Shown here: positions 7,116-12,326 of the stretch, piece by piece | Layout: every line of letters starts with the position of its first letter | Position numbering within the stretch: the stretch's first letter is position 1 | Source of the DNA: Ghiorsea sp. | GTDB lineage: Bacteria; Pseudomonadota; Zetaproteobacteria; Mariprofundales; Mariprofundaceae | NCBI GenBank assembly: GCA_021772875.1 | Contig: JAJFLD010000201.1 | Coordinates: forward strand, 1 to 12,326 | Direction of reading: 5' to 3' | Length of the DNA stretch: 12,326 bases | The notes under the pieces: generated by a model | What the model was told of the DNA's origin: nothing | What the model saw: only the letters and a program-made list of their open reading frames with translations | The model's database searches: none | Translations under genes and position numbers: made by a program

Positions 7116-8371
7116 GCTCTCAAACATCTCATGTGAGAATGCATGCGCTTAATATCTTGCATACTATTCTTATCAAACAGCATAAAGCCAAAGCAAGCAT
7201 TGAACATGTATTAAACCAACAATCGTGGGAGCCGCGTGATGCAGGTTTGTTGCGTGAAATGGTTTATGGGGTTTTGCGTTATTATTATTCGCTAGAGGCC
7301 GATGTTAGCCGCTTTATTAAAACCAAACCTGATGATTACACACGCCTTGCCCTACTCTTAGGCGCTTACCAGCTACGATACATGCGTATCCCTAGCCATG
7401 CAGCAGTGAGTGAAACTGTCTCTGCCATCAAACCCTATGCCCCACAAGCTGCTGGTTTTATCAATGCCGTGTTGCGCAAGGTGAGTGCTCAAGAACCTCC
7501 AGCCAAACTCAAAGCATCACAAGCTGCCGAACTACCCAAATGGATGTATCAAATTTGGCGTGATGCCTTTGGCGCAGAGACAGTGCAAACCATGGCTACT
7601 TATTACAAACAAACGCCAGACTTATGCCTTGCCGTGTTTAAAAACCGTGAAACTTGGATGCAAGAAGCCACAGCCCAAGGTTTTGAAGTTCGCGCAGGAG
7701 AGCTCTCCCCTTTTGCCGTGTTATTAAGCCCGAAAACCCATGTGACCCAATTGCCTGGTTATGAAGCAGGCGCATTGATGGTCATGGATCAGGCAGCCCA
7801 AGCTGCCACATTGGCGCTGAATTTAAGCACCAGTAATCATGAAAATGATGCAATCATCTTGGATTTATGTGCTGCACCCGGTGGTAAAACTGCAATGTTG
7901 GCCCATAGATTTCCTACAGCCTCAATTGTTGCCGTAGAACTCAACCCTCGCCGCATACCTCGCTTACAAGAAAATCTAACCCGCCTGTCTTGCCCACATG
8001 TCAGCCTGCTTCAAGCTGATTGTTTGGCTTTGCCTTATGCCGAAAATAGTGTTGATGCCATCATGTTGGATGCGCCATGCTCTGCATCGGGCACACTCAG
8101 AAGGCATCCAGATGCAAAATTTTTACACAACCATGAAGACATGCTGGCCGCCAGCGCTTTGCAACAACTGCTATTAAAAGAAGCTTTAAGGGTGCTCAAA
8201 CCTTCAGGCACACTTGTTTACGCCGTTTGCTCCATTCATCCTGCTGAAAATGAAGCGGTTGTCGCCAATGTTGAAGGTGTCTTAAATACAACCCGCCTAT
8301 TGCCAAGCGCTGAGCATGATGGTTTCTTTTATGCTCAGATTCAGAAGCCACAAAATAAGGAGCAGCCATGA
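7112..8371 (+). CDS. rsmB: 16S rRNA (cytosine-967-C5)-methyltransferase
   Basis: RsmB (Fmu/Sun) methylates C967 of 16S rRNA using SAM. The 419 residues have an N-terminal NusB-like helical domain (about 1-140, with the LLREMVYGVLRYY and LLLGAYQLRYMRIPSHAAVSE segments) and a C-terminal Rossmann methyltransferase domain. SAM binding is by DLCAAPGGKT (251-260). The two cysteines of RNA m5C methyltransferases are present: Cys323 in DAPCSASGTLRRHPD (product release) and Cys373 in YAVCSIHPAENE (nucleophile), very near the E. coli positions 325 and 375. The ATG at 7112 overlaps the ygiQ stop; ATG 7139 is an alternative but would trim family-like sequence. It overlaps xth by 4 nt. Confidence 0.94.
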   Translation: MSSQTSHVRMHALNILHTILIKQHKAKASIEHVLNQQSWEPRDAGLLREMVYGVLRYYYSLEADVSRFIKTKPDDYTRLALLLGAYQLRYMRIPSHAAVSETVSAIKPYAPQAAGFINAVLRKVSAQEPPAKLKASQAAELPKWMYQIWRDAFGAETVQTMATYYKQTPDLCLAVFKNRETWMQEATAQGFEVRAGELSPFAVLLSPKTHVTQLPGYEAGALMVMDQAAQAATLALNLSTSNHENDAIILDLCAAPGGKTAMLAHRFPTASIVAVELNPRRIPRLQENLTRLSCPHVSLLQADCLALPYAENSVDAIMLDAPCSASGTLRRHPDAKFLHNHEDMLAASALQQLLLKEALRVLKPSGTLVYAVCSIHPAENEAVVANVEGVLNTTRLLPSAEHDGFFYAQIQKPQNKEQP

Positions 8372-9129
8372 AGATTGTAAGCTGGAATGTAAACTCATTA
8401 AATGTGCGTCTGCCTCATGTTTTAGACTATTTGGCAGAACACAAACCTGATGTGGTCGCGCTGCAAGAAACCAAAATGACCGATGATAAATTCCCCACCC
8501 AAGCCATTCGTGATGCGGGTTATGAGGTCTCATTTTCTGGGCAACCCACCTACAATGGTGTTGCCATCATCAGCAAGTTTGCCATTGAAGATGTGAGCTT
8601 AAATATCCCTGATTTGGATGACCCCCAAAAACGTGTCATTGCCGCCACCATCAACGGCGTGCGTATTATTGATGTGTACATCCCCAATGGCCAAGAAGTT
8701 GGCTCGGAAAAATATGCTTATAAAATGCAATGGCTGACTGCCTTAAACAGCTATCTCAAATCTGAAATCGCTGCGCATTCAAAACTTGTGCTGCTCGGCG
8801 ATTACAACATCGCCCCTGCCGACATTGATGTGCATGATGTCTCGCGATGGGAAGGTAAAATCCTTTGCTCAGATCAAGAACGCACTCACTTCCAAGGGCT
8901 TTTAGCACTAGGTTTGCGTGATAGCTTGCGTGAGCTGCATCCTGATGAGCCGATGTTAAGCTGGTGGGATTATCGCGCCAATGCTTTTCGCCGCAAATGG
9001 GGCATGCGCATTGATCATTTATTGGTTAGCCAAGCTATACAACTCATGGATGGCGGTATTCACACCGAAGAACGCGCCAAAGAGCGCCCGTCCGACCATG
9101 CGCCAGCATGGATAACAACCCAAGATTAG
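8368..9129 (+). CDS. xth: Exodeoxyribonuclease III / AP endonuclease
   Basis: A Mg-dependent AP endonuclease and 3'-5' exonuclease of the ExoIII/EEP family, acting in base-excision repair. The 253 residues hold all the active-site elements: Asn7 in SWNVNS, Glu34 in LQETK, Tyr103 in DVYIPNG, Asp145 and Asn147 in GDYNIAP, Asp216 in MRIDHLL, and Asp243-His244 in PSDHAP. The WWDYRANAFRRKWGMRIDH block typical of bacterial ExoIII is present. It starts at ATG 8368, overlapping the rsmB stop, with a strong AAGGAG at 8357-8362, 5 nt upstream. This may allow independent re-initiation. The esterase gene begins 10 nt after its stop. Confidence 0.96.
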   Translation: MKIVSWNVNSLNVRLPHVLDYLAEHKPDVVALQETKMTDDKFPTQAIRDAGYEVSFSGQPTYNGVAIISKFAIEDVSLNIPDLDDPQKRVIAATINGVRIIDVYIPNGQEVGSEKYAYKMQWLTALNSYLKSEIAAHSKLVLLGDYNIAPADIDVHDVSRWEGKILCSDQERTHFQGLLALGLRDSLRELHPDEPMLSWWDYRANAFRRKWGMRIDHLLVSQAIQLMDGGIHTEERAKERPSDHAPAWITTQD

Positions 9130-9139
9130 GATACTTCAC

Positions 9140-9796
9140 ATGTTAAAATGCCTTGAAATAGAAACTGCACCCAACCCCACCGCCAGCATCATTTGGCTAC
9201 ATGGCTTAGGCGCAGATGGTTATGATTTCGAACCCATCGTGCCTGAGCTTGCTTTGCCAACATCATTGGCTGTGCGTTTTATCTTTCCCCATGCGCCGCA
9301 AATGCCTGTCACCGTCAATGGTGGTTTTATGATGCCTGCCTGGTACGACATCAAAGCAAATAATATCGAAGGTAGGCAAGATAAAGATGGTATTGCCGTC
9401 TCAAATGCTGCTATCCAAACCCTGATCAACCGCGAAAAAGAGCGCGGCATCAGTGCAAGGCATATTATTCTTGCTGGATTTTCACAAGGTGGTGCTATGG
9501 CATTGTATGTTGGCACCCATCAAGAGGAAGCCCTTGCAGGCATTTTGGCTTTATCGTGCTACACCCTGTTGCCAGACGATGCCCCAAGCCAAGCTGCGAA
9601 AGCAACCCCCATCCTACAAATGCACGGCATGCAGGATGAAGTGGTGCCTATCGCCTTGGGGCAAGCCAGCCAAACATTCCTTAGCCAACATGGTTTTGAT
9701 GTAAGCTATCAAACCTATGCCATGGCACACAGCCTTTGCCCGTCGCAAATCAAAGCGATTGGTCAATGGCTCACCACGCGCTTAAATGAAAGTTGA
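9140..9796 (+). CDS. Alpha/beta-hydrolase carboxylesterase (phospholipase/carboxylesterase family)
   Basis: A 218-residue cytoplasmic serine esterase of the family that includes bacterial carboxylesterases and acyl-protein thioesterase-like enzymes. Key parts are IIWLHGLGADGYDFEP (17-32, oxyanion hole), the nucleophile elbow GFSQGG with Ser115, Asp166 in HGMQDEVVP, and His197 in YAMAHSLCPSQI, giving a complete Ser-Asp-His triad. No signal peptide is seen. The start is ATG 9140, with AGGA at 9127-9130 overlapping the xth stop. It is the last gene of the long plus-strand series. The natural substrate cannot be predicted. Its stop codon lies within the -35 box of the next promoter. Confidence 0.92.
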   Translation: MLKCLEIETAPNPTASIIWLHGLGADGYDFEPIVPELALPTSLAVRFIFPHAPQMPVTVNGGFMMPAWYDIKANNIEGRQDKDGIAVSNAAIQTLINREKERGISARHIILAGFSQGGAMALYVGTHQEEALAGILALSCYTLLPDDAPSQAAKATPILQMHGMQDEVVPIALGQASQTFLSQHGFDVSYQTYAMAHSLCPSQIKAIGQWLTTRLNES

Positions 9797-9820
9797 CGTG
9801 TGAAGGTTCTCGTTTAATAT
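9793..9820 (+). promoter_or_regulatory. Promoter of the lipoprotein gene
   Basis: TTGACG (9793-9798; 5 of 6 to consensus) is followed after 16 nt by TAATAT (9815-9820; 4 of 6). The overlapping TTTAAT (9813-9818) is a 5 of 6 match but at a 14-nt spacing. A transcript start near 9827 would leave a leader of about 20 nt. The -35 overlaps the esterase stop codon. Confidence 0.55.
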
Positions 9821-9847
9821 TTGTTATGTCTAAACAAGGAGATTCTT

Positions 9848-10168
9848 ATGTTACAAACATTTAAATTTTTCATCCTCGCTTTTGTTTTAGTTTCTATCAC
9901 CGCATGTTCAGCCAAAAAAGAACCCTCCGATGAGCCAAAAGGTTTAACCTACAAATCAAGTGAAATCATCGTTCGCCAATGCCAAGACATTAGCGACCTT
10001 GAATTAAGTAAACTGTTTGAAAAACATAAAGTAACGATCAAAAAGCAAGTTTCCCCTCACCTGTACATCGTCACTTGGAAAGTTAAAGATCGTAAAGTTG
10101 ATGAAGTGATTCACGAGCTCAAAAGCACAACAATGTTTTGTGGTGTAGATAAATATCTAGAGCAATAA
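9848..10168 (+). CDS. Small lipoprotein with subtilase-propeptide-like domain
   Basis: The 106 residues begin with a lipoprotein signal peptide: Lys6, a hydrophobic stretch (7-17), and the lipobox ITAC with Cys20. Ser at +2 favours the outer membrane. The mature part has a short Lys/Pro/Glu linker and then a compact domain with the predicted order strand (38-44), helix (48-60), strand (62-68), strand (71-79), helix (82-93), strand (96-104). With the phrases HLYIVTW and VDEVIHEL, this resembles the propeptide (I9 or fervidolysin-like) domain of subtilisin-type proteases. That is inference from pattern. Cys45 and Cys98 could form a disulfide. The start is ATG 9848, with AAGGAG at 9836-9841; an upstream in-frame TTG (9821) is rejected. 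The gene converges on acyP. Confidence 0.8.
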   Translation: MLQTFKFFILAFVLVSITACSAKKEPSDEPKGLTYKSSEIIVRQCQDISDLELSKLFEKHKVTIKKQVSPHLYIVTWKVKDRKVDEVIHELKSTTMFCGVDKYLEQ

Positions 10169-10182
10169 ATTTTCTCAACTTG

Positions 10183-10458
10183 TCATGTGTATTTCACACA
10201 AAAATCCACTGACATAGGCGCTACAGCTGTGGGTTCCATAGCAACATGGCTAACATCCGCTGATGGCGGCCCATGTTTCAGCCAAGCTAACATCGCTTGT
10301 GTTTGCTGCTCTTCGCCACAAATCAAAGCTTCAACGCTGCCATCCACGCAATTACGCACCCAACCCGTTATACCAAGGCGAATCGCTTCGCGTTCGGTGT
10401 AATAACGAAAACCAACACCTTGCACACGGCCTTGGATATGTACTTTAAAACTATGCAT
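10183..10458 (-). CDS. acyP: Acylphosphatase
   Basis: Acylphosphatase hydrolyses carboxyl-phosphate bonds, such as those in acyl phosphates and carbamoyl phosphate. The 91 residues are the usual length. The phosphate-binding loop is GRVQGVGFRYY (10-20) with catalytic Arg18, followed by GWVRNCVDGSVEA (32-44) with catalytic Asn36. The usual C-terminal F-x-V-x-Y-like strand is present. It reads leftward, downstream of trxC. With the present trxC stop (10502) the gap is 43 nt; the ancestral trxC stop (10479) would have left 20 nt. Its own ribosome binding site is weak (GGG about 8 nt upstream), so coupling to trxC is plausible. No clear terminator hairpin separates it from the convergent lipoprotein gene 14 nt away. 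Confidence 0.93.
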   Translation of the reverse strand: MHSFKVHIQGRVQGVGFRYYTEREAIRLGITGWVRNCVDGSVEALICGEEQQTQAMLAWLKHGPPSADVSHVAMEPTAVAPMSVDFCVKYT

Positions 10459-10501
10459 CAGCTAGCCCAACTATACATTCAAACCGACATCACCCAACGT
10501 T

Positions 10502-10915
10502 TTAGGGATCCCGCATCCATACCATAGCGCCAGCTTGGCGGATGAGTTCACGGCCATTTTTGAAAATTACCAATGTAGGAATGCTGCGAATGACAAACCT
10601 TGCCGCAAGCTCTTGTTCTTCTTCCGTATTCACCTTCACAAAACGCGCGGTGGTGGCAAGCTCCTTTGCCACTTTTTCAAAGGTTGGTGCCATCATTTTG
10701 CATGGCCCACACCAAGGTGCCCAGAAATCAACCACCACAGGCAAATCATTGTTCACCACATACGTATCAAAATCAGCCTGCCCCAAAGCTTTCGCCTCAC
10801 CATTTAAAAGCAGATTTTTACAACGCGCGCAATTGGCAACCGAGCCCAGCTTATCTTTAGCTAGTCGGTTCAACCCTGCACAAGCACTACAAACAATATG
10901 AATATTTTCACTCAT
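10502..10915 (-). CDS. trxC: Thioredoxin 2 with frameshifted C-terminus
   Basis: A thioredoxin-2 type disulfide reductase. It has an N-terminal zinc ribbon (Cys9-x2-Cys12 and Cys29-x2-Cys32) and a thioredoxin fold with active site W68-C69-G-P-C72 and the cis-proline in SIPT (Pro113). The reading frame ends early: after QAGAM (127-131) come only VWMRDP and a TAA. A perfect 5-bp tandem repeat, CCATA twice at 10517-10526, sits at that point. With one copy, the frame continues GAM-DAGSLKRWVMSV to a TGA at 10479, a typical TrxC end helix. So the present protein (137 residues) has lost its last helix, though the active site is intact. I chose ATG 10915, with GGAG at 10922-10925; GTG 10927 overlaps that site. 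Confidence 0.93.
   Translation of the reverse strand: MSENIHIVCSACAGLNRLAKDKLGSVANCARCKNLLLNGEAKALGQADFDTYVVNNDLPVVVDFWAPWCGPCKMMAPTFEKVAKELATTARFVKVNTEEEQELAARFVIRSIPTLVIFKNGRELIRQAGAMVWMRDP
10517..10526 (-). repeat. 5-bp perfect tandem duplication inside trxC
   Basis: CCATA-CCATA on the plus strand (TATGG-TATGG in the gene). Five bases are not a multiple of three, so the duplication shifts the frame. It is the apparent cause of the altered trxC C-terminus. Confidence 0.9.
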
Positions 10916-10944
10916 GGTAGACTCCACTTAAAGCACACTGACTT

Positions 10945-10974
10945 ATTATATGTGGTTTATAACGCGATTCTTAA
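10945..10974 (-). promoter_or_regulatory. Candidate trxC promoter
   Basis: On the minus strand a perfect -10 TATAAT (10950-10945) lies 18 nt after a weak -35, TTAAGA (10974-10969; 4 of 6). The start point would be near 10938, giving a leader of about 22 nt before ATG 10915. This suggests that trxC and acyP are transcribed separately from the membrane-protein gene upstream. Confidence 0.55.
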
Positions 10975-11026
10975 AGGTTTACCCATGAAGCGTTACCAGC
11001 ATATACAAGTTTATAAACAAGGGGCA

Positions 11027-11548
11027 TCAGCGATGCTTTTTCCTAAGAAAAAATAACCAAAACAAAATCAAACCAAGACCAACATAATCCATTTGCGTAG
11101 CAAAACTTTGTTGTCTCTTTTTGTAGCCGAGAAAGACTTTTTCGATTTCTGATGTGCGAATAATGGTTTTATCCGCTGCCTGTATGCTCCAAATTTGATG
11201 GTTGGCTGCCACATCCATAATAATTTCTTTATTCTTAAATGGTTTTAAGCGCTCTTCCCAGCTGTGCAAACCATAATTCAAATAACCATACTTCAAACCT
11301 TCGCCTTTGCTATAAACTACCACATCTACCACAGACGGTGCTTTGTTTGGCTGCTGAAAGGTTAGGCGCTGCAAGCTGCCCGAGACTTGCCTTAAATGTT
11401 CAGAGGAAGGGGCGCGCAAACCTTGATTGCCTTTCCATGAAGATGAAATGCCTAAAAATAACAAACCTATGCCACACACCAGAATGATAAGAGATAACCT
11501 CTCTCCCAGACTTGGGATTTTAGTCGAGTCTTTCACCTTAAGCTTCAC
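11027..11548 (-). CDS. Two-TM membrane protein, unknown function
   Basis: From GTG 11548 the frame gives 173 residues. One membrane segment lies at about 18-36 (LSLIILVCGIGLLFLG), a soluble domain of about 115 residues follows, and a second segment lies at about 153-168, ending in the basic tail RKKHR. Both ends are probably cytoplasmic and the domain is outside. The domain (SGSLQRLTF near its start, SIQAADKTI near its end) is rich in predicted beta strands and recalls small two-TM DUF3592-like proteins, but I do not recognise the family with confidence. The start is doubtful: GTG 11548 has AGAGG only 2 nt away, and GTG 11536 has it at 0 nt. A short ORF with a good ribosome binding site (11538-11591) overlaps the start, so the real N-terminus may lie upstream through a frameshift. 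Confidence 0.7.
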   Translation of the reverse strand: MKLKVKDSTKIPSLGERLSLIILVCGIGLLFLGISSSWKGNQGLRAPSSEHLRQVSGSLQRLTFQQPNKAPSVVDVVVYSKGEGLKYGYLNYGLHSWEERLKPFKNKEIIMDVAANHQIWSIQAADKTIIRTSEIEKVFLGYKKRQQSFATQMDYVGLGLILFWLFFLRKKHR

Positions 11549-11591
11549 AGCCTCTAACGCTAAATTTATCGATACTGATTTTTTCGCTCAT
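11538..11591 (-). CDS. Short ORF overlapping the start of the membrane protein gene
   Basis: ATG 11591 is preceded by GAGGG at about 5 nt and encodes MSEKISIDKFSVRGCEA, ending in TAA at 11540-11538. It overlaps the presumed start of the membrane protein in another frame by 11 nt. It has the best initiation signal in this gap. It may be a coupling leader peptide, or the true N-terminus of the membrane protein cut off by an indel near 11540. Confidence 0.4.
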   Translation of the reverse strand: MSEKISIDKFSVRGCEA

Positions 11592-11631
11592 CGCACCCTC
11601 ACTTAAAACAAACCTATCAGGCCACAATCAT

Positions 11632-12326
11632 TCAAAGCTGAATTGGCAACTTTTTATACATTTTAATTTCATCCACACTCACTGCTGCCTCATAAGCCAA
11701 AGTTTCTACACCTGCCTTCACAGCTTGGCGTAATGTTGCGCCATATTCTGGATCAATATCATCGGCGGGGGCAAATGACTGAGCATCGCCCCGTTGAATA
11801 CAATAAAAAATCACTGCCCTATGCCCTGCTTCCACCATCGCCATCAACTCGCGTAGGTGTTTGGTGCCACGCACTGTAACCGCATCGGGGAAACGTGCCT
11901 GCCCATTTTGCACCAAGGTCACACTTTTCACTTCAACGTAACACAAACCTTTAGCCGCATCTTCAAGCAATAAGTCTATGCGGCTGCCTTCTAAGCCATA
12001 CTTCACTTCCGTGCGAATGAGCGCATAACCCTGCAACTCTTTTATGGTGCCATCTTCAATGGCCTCTTTGACCAACTTATTCGGCCAACCAGTATTGATA
12101 CCCGTAAGCGCACCAGAATCGGTTTCAACCAATTCCCAACTTAACGGATATTTTCGAGTTTCACTTTTCGAATCAGATAACCACACCCTAGAACCTGGTG
12201 CGCTGCAACCTGTCATAGCACCTGTATTGGCAGTGTGTGCTGTAACTACAGAACCATCTTCCTGCGCAACATCCGCCAGAAAACGCTTGTAGCGTCGCAC
12301 AAGGACAGTTTCGATCAGGGGAGGGG
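11632..12326 (-). CDS. sfsA: SfsA (sugar fermentation stimulation protein), 5' end outside window
   Basis: SfsA binds DNA and was named for stimulating maltose use in E. coli; its precise role is unclear. The frame is open to the window edge, and the bases before the first possible in-window start (GTG 12300) still encode PPLIETVLV, matching the usual SfsA opening. So only a few codons are missing. About 231 residues are visible. Conserved parts are RRYKRFLADV, EDGSVVTAHTANTGAM, GCSAPGSRVWLSDS, NTGWPN, and the PD-(D/E)XK-like core RIDLLLED...YVEVKSV, then FPDAVTVRGTKHLREL and the C-terminal FYCIQRGDAQSFAPADDIDPEY. The gene is intact in all visible parts. An 83-bp gap follows before the membrane protein. 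Confidence 0.94.
   Translation of the reverse strand, partial: PPLIETVLVRRYKRFLADVAQEDGSVVTAHTANTGAMTGCSAPGSRVWLSDSKSETRKYPLSWELVETDSGALTGINTGWPNKLVKEAIEDGTIKELQGYALIRTEVKYGLEGSRIDLLLEDAAKGLCYVEVKSVTLVQNGQARFPDAVTVRGTKHLRELMAMVEAGHRAVIFYCIQRGDAQSFAPADDIDPEYGATLRQAVKAGVETLAYEAAVSVDEIKMYKKLPIQL

Noticed and set aside
10186..10200. Small stem TGTG-TATTT-CACA between the convergent lipoprotein and acyP genes as a terminator
   Set aside because: It is a 4-bp stem inside the acyP coding end, too weak to claim.
10916..10927. GTG at 10927 as the trxC start
   Set aside because: It overlaps the GGAG that serves ATG 10915, and the four extra residues are not needed for the zinc ribbon.
11021..11041. 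Hairpin GCATC-AGC-GATGC followed by five T on the plus strand, as a terminator
   Set aside because: The stem is only 5 bp, and the T run is on the plus strand, where no established gene ends; on the minus strand it is followed by CCCCTTG.
12298..12300. GTG at 12300 as the sfsA start
   Set aside because: The frame stays open to the window edge, and the upstream residues PPLIETVLV match the usual SfsA N-terminus, so the true start lies outside.

Overview
The window looks like a chromosomal stretch of a Gram-negative proteobacterium with moderate GC content (mid-40s percent by eye). The evidence is the split trpE/trpG/trpD/trpC layout, an RsmB of E. coli type, YgiQ, a TrxC-type zinc-ribbon thioredoxin, SfsA, and a lipoprotein with a Ser at +2. 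A gamma- or zeta-proteobacterium fits best, but I cannot name the genus.

Layout. Bases 1-126 are the 3' end of an unrecognised gene. A gene-poor stretch (127-437) ends in a terminator serving tRNA-Ala(GGC), which is on the minus strand at 438-513. The tRNA promoter and the trpE promoter are divergent and overlap in the gap 514-619. From 620 to 9796 a tightly packed plus-strand series runs trpE, trpG, trpD, a GxxExxY gene, trpC, ygiQ, rsmB, xth and an alpha/beta-hydrolase esterase. Most junctions are 4-nt ATGA overlaps or gaps of 10 nt or less, so this is probably one transcription unit. A small lipoprotein gene with its own promoter follows at 9848-10168. The rest is on the minus strand and is read right to left: sfsA (running off the window end), a two-TM membrane protein, trxC and acylphosphatase.

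Function. TrpE and TrpG form anthranilate synthase. TrpD and TrpC carry anthranilate on to indole-3-glycerol phosphate; trpF, trpB and trpA are not in this window. The downstream genes serve RNA modification (RsmB), DNA repair (Xth), and radical-SAM and esterase chemistry.

Most notable observations: (1) A GxxExxY gene sits between trpD and trpC inside a near-perfect 32-bp inverted repeat made of degenerate 10-bp units. It looks like an inserted cassette, and its N-terminus is encoded by the repeat itself. (2) trxC carries a perfect 5-bp tandem duplication near its 3' end. This shifts the frame and replaces the normal C-terminal helix; removing one copy restores a typical TrxC tail. (3) The small lipoprotein has the pattern of a free-standing subtilase propeptide-like domain. 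(4) The membrane-protein gene lacks a good start of its own and is overlapped by a short ORF with a strong ribosome binding site, which suggests a frameshift or translational coupling.
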